From JBGOUJ01 sp041477005 (GTDB lineage Bacteria; Acidobacteriota; Terriglobia; Bryobacterales; JACQDG01): a DNA stretch of 7,773 nucleotides. The notes under the pieces are model-generated. The model had not been told where the DNA came from and did not search any database. It worked only from the letters and a program-made list of their open reading frames with translations. Within the stretch, counting starts at the first letter, position 1. Each line of letters begins with the position of its first letter. Made by a program: the position numbers and the translations under genes. Below are positions 1 to 6,112 of the stretch, in pieces. Where the stretch lies: the NCBI GenBank assembly GCA_041477005.1, contig JBGOUJ010000376.1:1-7773 (forward strand), in the 5' to 3' direction.

Positions 1-1
1 A

Positions 2-286
2 GAAGAGCAGGAGTGGCGTGTCATTCAGTTTGGGCGCGTCAATCGCCAGGATATAGTCAAGGCATCTTTCCGAACGGGTGGAGCGCGCGTCGTCCCCTAT
101 GTGGAACTGGACGTCAGGACAGCGAAAGGGCCGCGTGGAGGAAAGTTGCCCGTCAGGCTGATCCGCTATGGCCCGACCCTGGATCTGAAGGTCACGGAGC
201 GGTCGCTGCGATTGCTGCGTGAAGCCTGTGGCTACAGCGAACGCCGGCTGGCGATTAAGCGTTCGGGCGTTCCGTTTAGCGGTTGA
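2..286 (+). CDS. 3' end of an unrecognised gene (5' truncated)
   Basis: The reading frame is open from the first bases of the window to a TGA at 284-286, giving 94 residues that begin EEQEWRVIQFGRV and end KRSGVPFSG. The start lies outside the window. A GTG at 101 exists, but the residues before it (such as VKASFRTGGARVVPYVELDV) look like normal coding sequence, so it is probably internal. The piece is basic (many Arg and Lys) with alternating hydrophobic residues, suggesting a beta-rich part followed by a short helix (SLRLLREACGY). I see no signal peptide, membrane segment or family motif, and I do not recognise the protein. It may belong to a unit reading in from the left. A competing frame at 13-222 has an unlikely composition and was not chosen. 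Confidence 0.5.
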   Translation, partial: EEQEWRVIQFGRVNRQDIVKASFRTGGARVVPYVELDVRTAKGPRGGKLPVRLIRYGPTLDLKVTERSLRLLREACGYSERRLAIKRSGVPFSG

Positions 287-546
287 GCACCATCGCGCCC
301 GTTCACCCGTGAGGGATCGGCCAGGGTGGCTACGCTGTCAGGCCCCGCTCCGGATCAGCCGAAACGGAGGCCGAGGCGCCGACGGAAACGCGAGATCGGA
401 GATCCGGGCTCGAGAAATTGCTGCGACGGGTGCGGCTGGGCTGGCCGGCTGCGGGGAAAACGGTCGGATTCCGGCCAACGAGGCATTGCCGGCGATGGCC
501 ACCAGCGGGTCGCGCCGGAGCGCCGGGTCGTTAGGCAACGAAACTT
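287..546. other. Intergenic stretch without a convincing gene
   Basis: This 260-base GC-rich stretch lies between the partial gene and the DUF3592 gene. All forward frames give arginine-, glycine- and proline-rich peptides with no recognisable motif or ribosome-binding site. The minus-strand frames through 338-633 likewise look like chance open frames in GC-rich DNA. I found no clear terminator hairpin followed by T residues and no clear sigma-70 promoter for the next gene. It could be decayed coding sequence, but nothing in it can be assigned. Confidence 0.4.
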
Positions 547-966
547 ATGACCATCGTCAAAATACTCGGAATAGTAGTTAGCACTATTGGCGGCGCCTTG
601 CTGTTGTGGCAATGGCGCGCCATTGCGGGCCACGAAATCACAACAGCCACCGTGACATCTCTGCTGCCAAGGCGAGGTTCCTCAAAAACTACTTATAAGG
701 TGCTAGCGACCTTCAAGGACACGTCAGGGCTCCACTACGAATATGTGTCGGCTTGGGCATCCAGTCCACCAGCCCACCATGTTGGTGATGAATTCCGTAT
801 TATGTATGATCCCAATGATCCGAAGAAGAACTATTCGCTGTCCTTCGGAACGAGATTTGGCTTTGCCTGGATTCTATTGGGAATTGGCTTCCTCATACTT
901 TGGATTTATTTGGGTTGGGGATACGGGGATTCATATATTCAATCTTCCTTTCCCGTCACCCAATGA
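547..966 (+). CDS. DUF3592-type small membrane protein
   Basis: This 139-residue protein has two predicted transmembrane helices, at about residues 4-23 (ILGIVVSTIGGALLLW) and 104-124 (FGFAWILLGIGFLILWIYLG). Between them is an extracytoplasmic part of about 80 residues. The segment at 79-96, VGDEFRIMYDPNDPKKNY, matches the hallmark 'VGdxvxvxYdPxxPxxa' of the DUF3592 family, and the preceding strands (TATVTSLLPRR, TYKVLATFKD, HYEYVSAW) fit its small beta domain. The family has no established biochemical role; it is a widespread inner-membrane protein of about this size. The ATG at 547 puts the first helix at the N-terminus; only a weak AGG-type site (533-535) lies upstream. By hand count, 601-960 is about 49% GC, far below the neighbouring genes, which may mean a different origin. 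It appears to be transcribed alone. Confidence 0.8.
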   Translation: MTIVKILGIVVSTIGGALLLWQWRAIAGHEITTATVTSLLPRRGSSKTTYKVLATFKDTSGLHYEYVSAWASSPPAHHVGDEFRIMYDPNDPKKNYSLSFGTRFGFAWILLGIGFLILWIYLGWGYGDSYIQSSFPVTQ

Positions 967-1060
967 CGCCTGGACGCCTGACGAGGCGATGCAGAATTCC
1001 CGCCGGCGTTTCGCACGTGAACACACCGGCAGGAGCGGGGAGCACTGTATTGCCGCATCC

Positions 1061-1248
1061 CGCACCCAATGGTGGGCGATGGGTTACGGCGCCCTGGGCG
1101 CCGGGGGCATTACGGCCTTGGGGGGCATCGCGGGTGGCGACAATGGGATCGGCGTCGCGGTGGGTGCGGGCGCCGGGGCCAACGGGTCCGCCCGGAGAGG
1201 GCGTGACGGGGCTGGCCGGTGCAGCATTTGCGGTTCCGGATGCGGTAA
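1061..1248 (+). pseudogene. Frame-broken remnant of a glycine-zipper protein
   Basis: Read from 1061 in frame 2, the DNA encodes RTQWWAMGYGALGAGG followed by ITALGGIAGGDNGIGV and AVGAGAGANGSARRGRD. Glycine or alanine at every third or fourth position is typical of glycine-zipper segments in small envelope proteins. In intact relatives known to me, the zipper is followed by 'RGxxVxxPAxTxLxFRL'. Here RGRD (around 1199-1207) is followed by a matching tail only in frame 1 (WPVQHLRFRMR, ending at a TAA at 1246-1248), which implies a one-base frameshift near 1207. Frame 2 itself runs on to 1297 with no family resemblance. I see no convincing intact start or signal peptide upstream. The glycine-rich pattern is directly visible; decay from a real gene is inferred, and chance composition in GC-rich DNA is the main alternative. 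Confidence 0.4.
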
Positions 1249-1382
1249 AGTTGTAGGCAGGAGATCGAGCCCGGTGACGCGGGGAGCGGCGGGCTAAGGG
1301 ACGATATGCTGTGACGGCGGGTGAGACAGCCCGCGGCAGCTACCAGGCCAAGCGACCGGGTCCGATTTCATTGGAGGAAACC
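1249..1382. other. Leader region of the secreted-protein gene
   Basis: This stretch precedes the gene at 1383. A small hairpin can form at 1317-1334 (GCGGG, 8-base loop, CCCGC). A TATGCT at 1305-1310 is a possible -10 element, but I see no matching -35 element. A longer in-frame start (GTG at 1311) exists but would bury the signal peptide, so this DNA is treated as untranslated. From 967 to 1382 there is no intact gene, only the glycine-zipper remnant. Confidence 0.3.
1373..1378 (+). promoter_or_regulatory. Strong ribosome-binding site deciding the start at 1383
   Basis: GGAGGA ends four bases before ATG 1383. This close match to the anti-Shine-Dalgarno sequence rules in favour of 1383 over the in-frame GTG at 1311. 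A second ATG follows immediately at 1386. Confidence 0.7.
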
Positions 1383-2168
1383 ATGATGGATAAAACTCGA
1401 ACCAAAGTCTGTGGGCTGAGCCTGATTTTCTTCTGCGCTGCTTTGCCCGCCCTCGCGGATACTGAATTCAGGGTCCGGCAGATGACCCGCAACGATGTGC
1501 CCCTGGGCAAGGGGCAATGCGACATTCGTCTGCAAATCGACGGCGAAGCCGAGGTTGCCGTCCGCGGCGACACGGTTTACATCCGAACCATCTCCGGACG
1601 CAACGGGCGCGATGACGGCTCCGAGTGCAACGCGCCGCTGCCCGGCAGAAACCTCCGGGGATTCAATTACGAAGTGCGCGAGAGCCGCGGTGAAATCCGG
1701 CTGCTCTCTCCGCCGTCCGGCCGCGATGGGGCCGCGGTGGTGAGAATCCGCGATAGCAAGGGCGGGGAAGGGCGTTACCATTTCCGGCTGTCCTGGGAAA
1801 TGACCGGCGGAGGCGACTATCGGCCCGACCGGTTTGGGGAAGGGGATCGGCGCCCGATTCCGCCGGGCAATGTCTATGGAGAAGGGGATCGGCGCGATCG
1901 GCCGTTTCCGCCGGCGGGGAACTCCTTTACCGTGGCGCAGGCCATCAACACCTGCCAGGATGCCGTCAGAGAGACGATCGGCAGCCAGTATCGGTACCGC
2001 GAAGTCGATTTTCGGGAGGGCCGCCTGGACGACCGCCCCGGCAGGAATGATTTCATTATCGGGGAGGCTGTCGGCCGGCGCGGAAACTCCTTCACCAATT
2101 TCACATACTTCTGCCGCGTCGACTTCAGCTCCGGACGCGTTCGGTCCGTCGACGTGAAGCGGCGCTAG
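1383..2168 (+). CDS. Secreted two-domain protein of unknown function
   Basis: This 261-residue protein begins with a clear Sec signal peptide (MMDKTRTKVCGLSLIFFC..., likely cleaved after ALPALA at residue 25). The ATG at 1383 is chosen because GGAGGA (1373-1378) is well placed and because the signal peptide then sits at the N-terminus. The mature protein has three parts: an N-terminal beta-rich domain (about 26-140) with Cys46 and Cys82; a charged Pro/Gly linker (about 141-179) in which GEGDRR occurs at 152-157 and 166-171; and a C-terminal domain (180-261) with Cys191 and Cys244 that ends RVDFSSGRVRSVDVKRR. The C-terminal domain resembles, from memory, an unnamed module at the end of other acidobacterial secreted proteins (AxxxCQDAVR...PGRNDxIxG...GRVRSVDVxRR). 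Disulfides within each domain are plausible in the periplasm or outside the cell. No enzyme motif is visible, and there is no good lipobox. Confidence 0.8.
   Translation: MMDKTRTKVCGLSLIFFCAALPALADTEFRVRQMTRNDVPLGKGQCDIRLQIDGEAEVAVRGDTVYIRTISGRNGRDDGSECNAPLPGRNLRGFNYEVRESRGEIRLLSPPSGRDGAAVVRIRDSKGGEGRYHFRLSWEMTGGGDYRPDRFGEGDRRPIPPGNVYGEGDRRDRPFPPAGNSFTVAQAINTCQDAVRETIGSQYRYREVDFREGRLDDRPGRNDFIIGEAVGRRGNSFTNFTYFCRVDFSSGRVRSVDVKRR
1836..1895 (+). repeat. Imperfect 42-base tandem duplication inside the linker of the secreted protein
   Basis: The 15-mer GAAGGGGATCGGCGC occurs at 1839-1853 and again at 1881-1895, exactly 42 bases (14 codons) apart and in frame. At the protein level this gives two copies of GEGDRR, each followed by a proline-rich stretch (PIPPGN and DRPFPPAGN). 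The spacing and frame suggest duplication of a linker unit between the two folded domains. Confidence 0.65.
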
Positions 2169-2203
2169 ACAGGAAGACAGAAGGCAGGAGCCGGAAGTCA
2201 GAA
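2168..2203 (+). repeat. Degenerate 7-8-base purine-rich tandem array
   Basis: From the last base of the stop codon, the sequence reads as five consecutive units: GACAGGAA, GACAGAA, GGCAGGA, GCCGGAA and GTCAGAA. The approximate consensus is GNCAGAA. Similar CAGAAG-type strings are, in my recollection, common between genes of Solibacter-like genomes. The repeat is visible here, but its wider distribution cannot be tested from this window. Confidence 0.5.
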
Positions 2204-2317
2204 TAACACTCGGCCCGAACGACGGGTGGTGCGCAGAGACGTCGGGCGTGCTGTCTAGTTCAGCGGCCAATCGCCGCGGAGTCAGGCGCTTCACCGCGGT
2301 CACCGTTGCCGCCCTCT

Positions 2318-2326
2318 TGGTAAAAT
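2318..2326 (+). promoter_or_regulatory. Extended -10 promoter for the dehydrogenase-glycosyltransferase operon
   Basis: TGGTAAAAT contains the TG dinucleotide (2318-2319) one base before a -10 hexamer TAAAAT (2321-2326), matching the extended -10 pattern TGnTATAAT with one mismatch. The expected -35 position near 2298-2303 (GGTCAC) is poor, as is usual for extended -10 promoters. Transcription would start near 2333, giving a leader of about 65 bases. It lies in locally AT-richer sequence between two GC-rich genes. Confidence 0.45.
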
Positions 2327-2397
2327 CCTGCAAAGTGCGGTAGGCTAACTTATGCTGAAAACGCACGGCCTGCGAATCGGCCGCGGATGCGACAAGC

Positions 2398-3783
2398 ATG
2401 CGAGTGTCTGTCCTTGGTCTCGGGAAGCTGGGCGCGCCCATAGCGGCAGTGTTGGCTCACAAGGGCCACACTGTCATCGGGGTGGACGTGGATCCCGCCG
2501 CCGCCGGCGCCTTCAATGCGGGGAAGGCGCGGGCGCCTGAGCCCGGGCTGGATGATTGGATCCGAAACAACCGCTCCAGGCTCTGGGCCACAACCGACTG
2601 CTGCGAGGCAGTGGCGGGCACGGAGATCACTTTTATCGCGGTTCCCACGCCATCGGAAGAGGATGGTAGCTTCTCCCTTCGCCACGTTCTACAGGCCGCC
2701 GAAGCCATCGGCCGGGCTTTGCGGGAAAAATCCGGCCTTCATCTGGTCGTTCTTTCCAGCACCGTAATGCCGGGATCGACCGGCTGCGGCGTCTTACCCG
2801 CGCTGGAGTGGGCGTCGGGGAAACGGTGCGGGCGGGACTTCGGGCTGTGCTACAACCCGGCGTTTGTGGCCCTGGGCCGTGTCATTCCAGACCTGCTCTG
2901 CCCGGACCTGGTGCTGATTGGCGAATCGGACGAGCGCTCGGGCGAATGGCTGGCCGAATTCCATCGAGGTATATGCGAAAACGATCCTCCGATAGTCCGC
3001 ATGAGCTTCGTTAACGCCGAACTGGCCAAGCTCGCGATCAACACTTTCGTCACCACCAAGATCACCTATGCCAACATGCTGGCCCGGATCTGTGAGCGAC
3101 TGCCCGGCGCGGACGTAGAGGTGGTAACCAGGGCCGTGGGCCTTGACTCTCGGATCGGCCCCGAGTACTTGAAAGCCGCCCTAGGCTACGGAGGCCCCTG
3201 CTTCCCTCGGGACAATCTCGCGCTGGCTGCTCTGGCCGGACGAAGCGGCGTGGAGGCTGTTCTGGCGGAAGCGACGGACCGGCTGAACCGCCAGCAGGCG
3301 CCGCAAGTGGGTGATCTGCTGTTGAGCTATTTGCCCGAAGGCGGGACGGCCGGCATCCTGGGCCTCTCTTACAAGCCGGACACGGACGTCATCGAAGAAT
3401 CGCAGGGCCTGGCGATCGCGCAGTATTTGCTGGCGCGGGGAGCGCGGGTGGTGATCTACGACCCGGCGGCCATGGACAACGCGCGGGGGCTCCTGGCTGG
3501 AAAGGTGACCTTCGCCCGGTCTCTCGAGCAATGTGTCCGGCAATCCCATTTGCTGGCGATCACGGTTCCGTGGGATGAGTTCAGAGGGGTTGCGCCGGAG
3601 GATCTGAACCACTCCCGGGGCCGGCCAACAGTGGTGGACTGCTGGCGAATTCTGGAGCGCGAGAAGTTCGACCCAGTGGCGAATTATGTCACGCTGGGCG
3701 TTGGCCCACGAATGACCGCCGTGGAAACTCCGCTTCTATGCGCGGCTGCAGCAGGCGCCGAGTTGGATCAAAAAGGAGATTGA
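2398..3783 (+). CDS. UDP-glucose/GDP-mannose 6-dehydrogenase family protein
   Basis: This 461-residue cytoplasmic enzyme would perform the NAD-dependent two-step oxidation of the C6 hydroxyl of a nucleotide sugar to a uronic acid. The N-terminal Rossmann domain shows GLGKLG (7-12) and VDVD with Asp30 closing strand 2. STVMPGST (Thr122) follows. The middle domain has the catalytic-site Lys211 and Asn215 in ELAKLAIN. GGPCFPRD carries the nucleophile Cys268 and Asp272. The C-terminal UDP-binding domain has GLSYKPDTD (322-330). The motif usually written NPEF reads NPAF here, so the expected Glu is Ala155. The exact substrate cannot be read from the sequence. ATG 2398 is the only ATG after an in-frame TGA at 2356, but it has no clear Shine-Dalgarno sequence. 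It precedes the glycosyltransferase by 13 bases, consistent with an operon for surface glycan synthesis. The length is slightly above the usual 430-450. Confidence 0.9.
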   Translation: MRVSVLGLGKLGAPIAAVLAHKGHTVIGVDVDPAAAGAFNAGKARAPEPGLDDWIRNNRSRLWATTDCCEAVAGTEITFIAVPTPSEEDGSFSLRHVLQAAEAIGRALREKSGLHLVVLSSTVMPGSTGCGVLPALEWASGKRCGRDFGLCYNPAFVALGRVIPDLLCPDLVLIGESDERSGEWLAEFHRGICENDPPIVRMSFVNAELAKLAINTFVTTKITYANMLARICERLPGADVEVVTRAVGLDSRIGPEYLKAALGYGGPCFPRDNLALAALAGRSGVEAVLAEATDRLNRQQAPQVGDLLLSYLPEGGTAGILGLSYKPDTDVIEESQGLAIAQYLLARGARVVIYDPAAMDNARGLLAGKVTFARSLEQCVRQSHLLAITVPWDEFRGVAPEDLNHSRGRPTVVDCWRILEREKFDPVANYVTLGVGPRMTAVETPLLCAAAAGAELDQKGD

Positions 3784-3786
3784 GGG
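3773..3786 (+). promoter_or_regulatory. Ribosome-binding region before the glycosyltransferase
   Basis: AAGGAG at 3773-3778 is a strong site but lies 18 bases before ATG 3797. A weaker GAGGG at 3782-3786, overlapping the dehydrogenase stop codon, is 10 bases away. No ATG, GTG or TTG start in the right frame lies closer, so ATG 3797 is kept. The arrangement suggests translation coupled to the upstream gene. Confidence 0.4.
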
Positions 3787-3796
3787 TCCAACACGG

Positions 3797-6001
3797 ATGG
3801 ATGGCGCGCCGCCCTACCTGTCGGTCGTCGTAGCCGCTCGCAACGACGATCACGGTCAGAATCTACTCCAACGGATGCAGGCGTTCGTCAATGCCTTCAT
3901 CTCGCAGTGCCAGAGATTCAACCTGGACGCCGAGCTGGTGCTGGTGGAGTGGAATCCTCCCGCGGATTGCGAGAGGCTCGCCTGCGCCTTGCGGTGGCCG
4001 GCCGATACGCGGCCCTGCCGTGTGCGGATCATCGAGGTTCCCGCCTCCATTCACGAGCGCTACCAGCACGCCGCAGCCTTGCCGCTGTACCAGATGATCG
4101 CGAAGAACGCGGGCATCCGCCGGGCGCGGGGCCGGTTCATCCTGGCAACCAACATTGACATCCTCTTTTCCGATGAACTGATTGGTTTCTTGGCCGGAGG
4201 CCGCCTGGAGGAAGGGCGAATGTATCGCGTGGACCGGTATGACGTCATGGCCGGCGTGCCGGTGGATGGCCCGGTGGAGGAGCGACTGGCTTATTGCCGA
4301 AGCCACCTGATCCGTCTCTATGCCCGCGAAGGCGTTTTCTCACTCACGCCGGGTGGGCTTCGCGCCTTGGCCGAAACAGACGTCGCCGCGGCGGACAGCG
4401 GCGTGAGCTACGGCGCCGGCTGGTACCCGGCGCAGCAGGACGGAAACGGACGGGTCTTTCGTTGGGCGGGCCAGGACGCGGAGCTTGTGGTCCGCCGGCC
4501 CGCCTGCGCCGATCCGACGCTGGCTTTCGAACTCGAGCCAGGGCCCGGGGTCGGCTACCAATCTTTCGCCTTGCAGGTGCTGGATAGCGGGAATGATCTC
4601 GTGGCCGAAACAGTGGTCGAGGGTCGCTCCGTTTTCTCTTTCCGGGCTCCGGCAGGAGTTGAGGCGGCCTATCACTTTCGTTTTCACGTTATCGGCGGTG
4701 GGCTGCCAGTTCCCAACGACCCGCACATTCTGAACTTTCGGGTATTCACGTGCGGCTGGGTGGCCCCCGGTGTGCCCTTGCCCGGGCCGCGTCAGCCTCG
4801 GTTACCGGAGGACTCGTCGCCTAGGGGAAATGGAGAGATTCTGGAGTCGGATGCAGGTCTGGCGTTGGGCGCCGGGTGGTATCCAGTCGAGACGTCTCGG
4901 GGCGGGCCTTTCCGTTGGGTCGAAAATGAGGCGGAGCTGGTTGTCTCTACTCCCGAAGGGCCCCGGCGGGAGCTGGTGGTCAACGTCCGGCCCGGACCGG
5001 CCGTAGGGTACCGGCCGGCACGGTTGCTGCTTCGCGACTGGAAAGGACAGCTCGTAGCGACGGCCGCTGTAAGAAAGAAGGCCCGATCCGTGAAGCTGGC
5101 GGTTCCGTGGCGCCCCGGGCGGGTGCAGGTATTTACGCTGCAACTGGAGGGCGGGGGAAGGCCGGTTGCCGTGCCAAGCGATCCGCGCACCTTAAGATTC
5201 TGCGTCTTTCACTGCGGCTGGGCGGGCCAAACGAGAGGCCCGGAGAAATGCGAGCTGGGGCAAAACGACCTGGAAATCGTTTTGCGCGCGCCCGACGCAG
5301 GGAGAAGCACCTTGCGCCTGGAAATCGAGCTCGGGCCGGGTGTGAAGTGCGGGCGTTTTGAATTGCAGGTGCTGGACCCCGGCCGGCAGATCCTGGCGAG
5401 CCGCAGAATCTCAGGCCGGCAGGTGATGTACCTCCCCCTGGCGGTGCGAGCCGGCAAAACGCACGTTTTTTGTCTGCATGCGGCGCCGGTAGAGCCGTGC
5501 GGCGCGACCGAGCCGGCCGCTCCGGCAGTCCGCCTGTGGGGGTTCGGCTGGGCCGAGAGCCCGGTTGAAGTCAAGGGCCCCGAAGAGGGAGCGGAATTCG
5601 TTAGTGCCGTCGACCTGCACACCATCGCTTGCGGCGACTTCACTCTAATGGCCCGGGAGCACTGGATGGACGCGCGCGGGTATCCGGAGTTCGACATGTA
5701 CTCCTACAACCTGGATTCTCTGCTTAGTTACGCGGCCCATCATGGCGGCGCGCGGGAGGAAGTGTTGCCAGAGCCCATGCGGATCTATCACATAGAGCAC
5801 GCGGCAGGGTCCGGCTGGACGCCTGAAGGCCAGTCGAGCCTGTTCGAGCGCCTGCGCGCCAGGGGCATTCCTTATCTCGAGGACGCCGCAGTGTTTCGGT
5901 GGGCCATCGAGATGCGGCGGCGAGGTGCGGGGCTGATTTTCAACGGTGAAGGCTGGGGCCTGGCTGCCGACAGCCTGCGCGAGATGTCTCCGCCACTTTA
6001 G
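3797..6001 (+). CDS. GT-A type glycosyltransferase split by three beta-rich repeats
   Basis: This 734-residue protein has no signal peptide or membrane helix. Its N-terminal part (about 8-165) is a GT-A nucleotide-sugar-binding fold: LSVVVAARNDDHG (8-20), VEWNPP (50-55), KNAGIRRARGRFILATNID (103-121, with N-I-D at 119-121 in the place of DxD), ILFSDEL and YRVDR (143-147). The conserved C-terminal part starts near 600: DLHTIACGDF (606-615), GYPEFDMYS (628-636), AAHHGG (646-651), IYHIEH (663-668). It ends near GEGWGLA. Between them are three repeats, R1 about 206-321, R2 358-475 and R3 473-585. R1 and R2 share GAGWYP, FRW, AELVV, PGPxVGY and FxVFxCGW; R3 keeps only part. Sugar donor and acceptor are unknown; DxD-like residues suggest a metal-dependent enzyme. 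Following a nucleotide-sugar dehydrogenase, a role in polysaccharide assembly is inferred. Confidence 0.8.
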   Translation: MDGAPPYLSVVVAARNDDHGQNLLQRMQAFVNAFISQCQRFNLDAELVLVEWNPPADCERLACALRWPADTRPCRVRIIEVPASIHERYQHAAALPLYQMIAKNAGIRRARGRFILATNIDILFSDELIGFLAGGRLEEGRMYRVDRYDVMAGVPVDGPVEERLAYCRSHLIRLYAREGVFSLTPGGLRALAETDVAAADSGVSYGAGWYPAQQDGNGRVFRWAGQDAELVVRRPACADPTLAFELEPGPGVGYQSFALQVLDSGNDLVAETVVEGRSVFSFRAPAGVEAAYHFRFHVIGGGLPVPNDPHILNFRVFTCGWVAPGVPLPGPRQPRLPEDSSPRGNGEILESDAGLALGAGWYPVETSRGGPFRWVENEAELVVSTPEGPRRELVVNVRPGPAVGYRPARLLLRDWKGQLVATAAVRKKARSVKLAVPWRPGRVQVFTLQLEGGGRPVAVPSDPRTLRFCVFHCGWAGQTRGPEKCELGQNDLEIVLRAPDAGRSTLRLEIELGPGVKCGRFELQVLDPGRQILASRRISGRQVMYLPLAVRAGKTHVFCLHAAPVEPCGATEPAAPAVRLWGFGWAESPVEVKGPEEGAEFVSAVDLHTIACGDFTLMAREHWMDARGYPEFDMYSYNLDSLLSYAAHHGGAREEVLPEPMRIYHIEHAAGSGWTPEGQSSLFERLRARGIPYLEDAAVFRWAIEMRRRGAGLIFNGEGWGLAADSLREMSPPL
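4412..5551 (+). repeat. Three tandem protein repeats inside the glycosyltransferase
   Basis: The repeats are visible in translation, not as close DNA repeats. R1 (residues 206-321) and R2 (358-475) both run GAGWYP - FRW - AELVV - PGPxVGY - DPxxLxFxVF - CGW, about 116-118 residues each, joined by a Pro-rich linker of some 36 residues. R3 (473-585) follows without a linker: the HCGW that ends R2 sits where GAGW starts the other units. GPGVKCG, LQVLDPG and FGW keep the same spacing in R3, but the FRW aromatic motif is lost. The alternating hydrophobic pattern fits beta-sandwich modules, possibly carbohydrate-binding, though this is inference. Confidence 0.7.
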
Positions 6002-6112
6002 CCCGCTTTCGCAGAGGTCGTATGGTGTATACTGCCAGCCGTTCGGAAACCCCAGATGGAGATACCGGCTCAGAGTCGGCCGCGGTATAGGCCCGCCCGG
6101 CTCGGTTGCAAA
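6002..6112. other. Intergenic DNA between convergent genes
   Basis: This 111-base stretch lies downstream of the glycosyltransferase and beyond the terminator of the receptor gene. A TGTATACT string near 6027-6034 resembles a -10 element, but no gene follows it on the plus strand. No clear terminator reading from the glycosyltransferase was found other than the inverted repeat at 6113-6146. Confidence 0.3.

Noticed and set aside
219..581. Possible 120-codon gene filling the gap before the DUF3592 gene
   Set aside because: It overlaps both neighbours, starts with GTG without a ribosome-binding site, and encodes an unstructured Arg/Gly/Ala-rich peptide with no motif.
965..988. Tandem GACGCCTG pair and a 5-base-pair hairpin just after the DUF3592 stop as a terminator
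   Set aside because: The 8-base unit is repeated at 965-972 and 973-980, and CGCCT/AGGCG can pair, but the stem is short and no T run follows, so chance is likely.
743..1297. Plus-strand frame of 184 codons covering the DUF3592 gene end and the glycine-rich part
   Set aside because: Its first half is an out-of-frame reading of the DUF3592 gene. Only the glycine-zipper part from about 1061 is meaningful, and its expected tail is in another frame.
1311..1382. N-terminal extension of the secreted protein from GTG 1311
   Set aside because: It would place 24 polar residues before the signal peptide, and it lacks the strong ribosome-binding site found before ATG 1383.
1368..2441. Long minus-strand open frame of 357 codons
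   Set aside because: It lies opposite the secreted protein, whose signal peptide, ribosome-binding site and domain structure are clear. The antisense frame has no motif and an odd Pro/Ala/Arg-rich make-up, as expected of a GC-rich shadow.
3181..3612. Minus-strand frame of 143 codons inside the dehydrogenase
   Set aside because: It is antisense to the conserved GGPCFPRD and GLSYKPDTD motifs of the dehydrogenase and has no independent support.
6027..6034. TGTATACT as a promoter after the glycosyltransferase
   Set aside because: It resembles a -10 element, but no -35 element or downstream plus-strand gene supports it.
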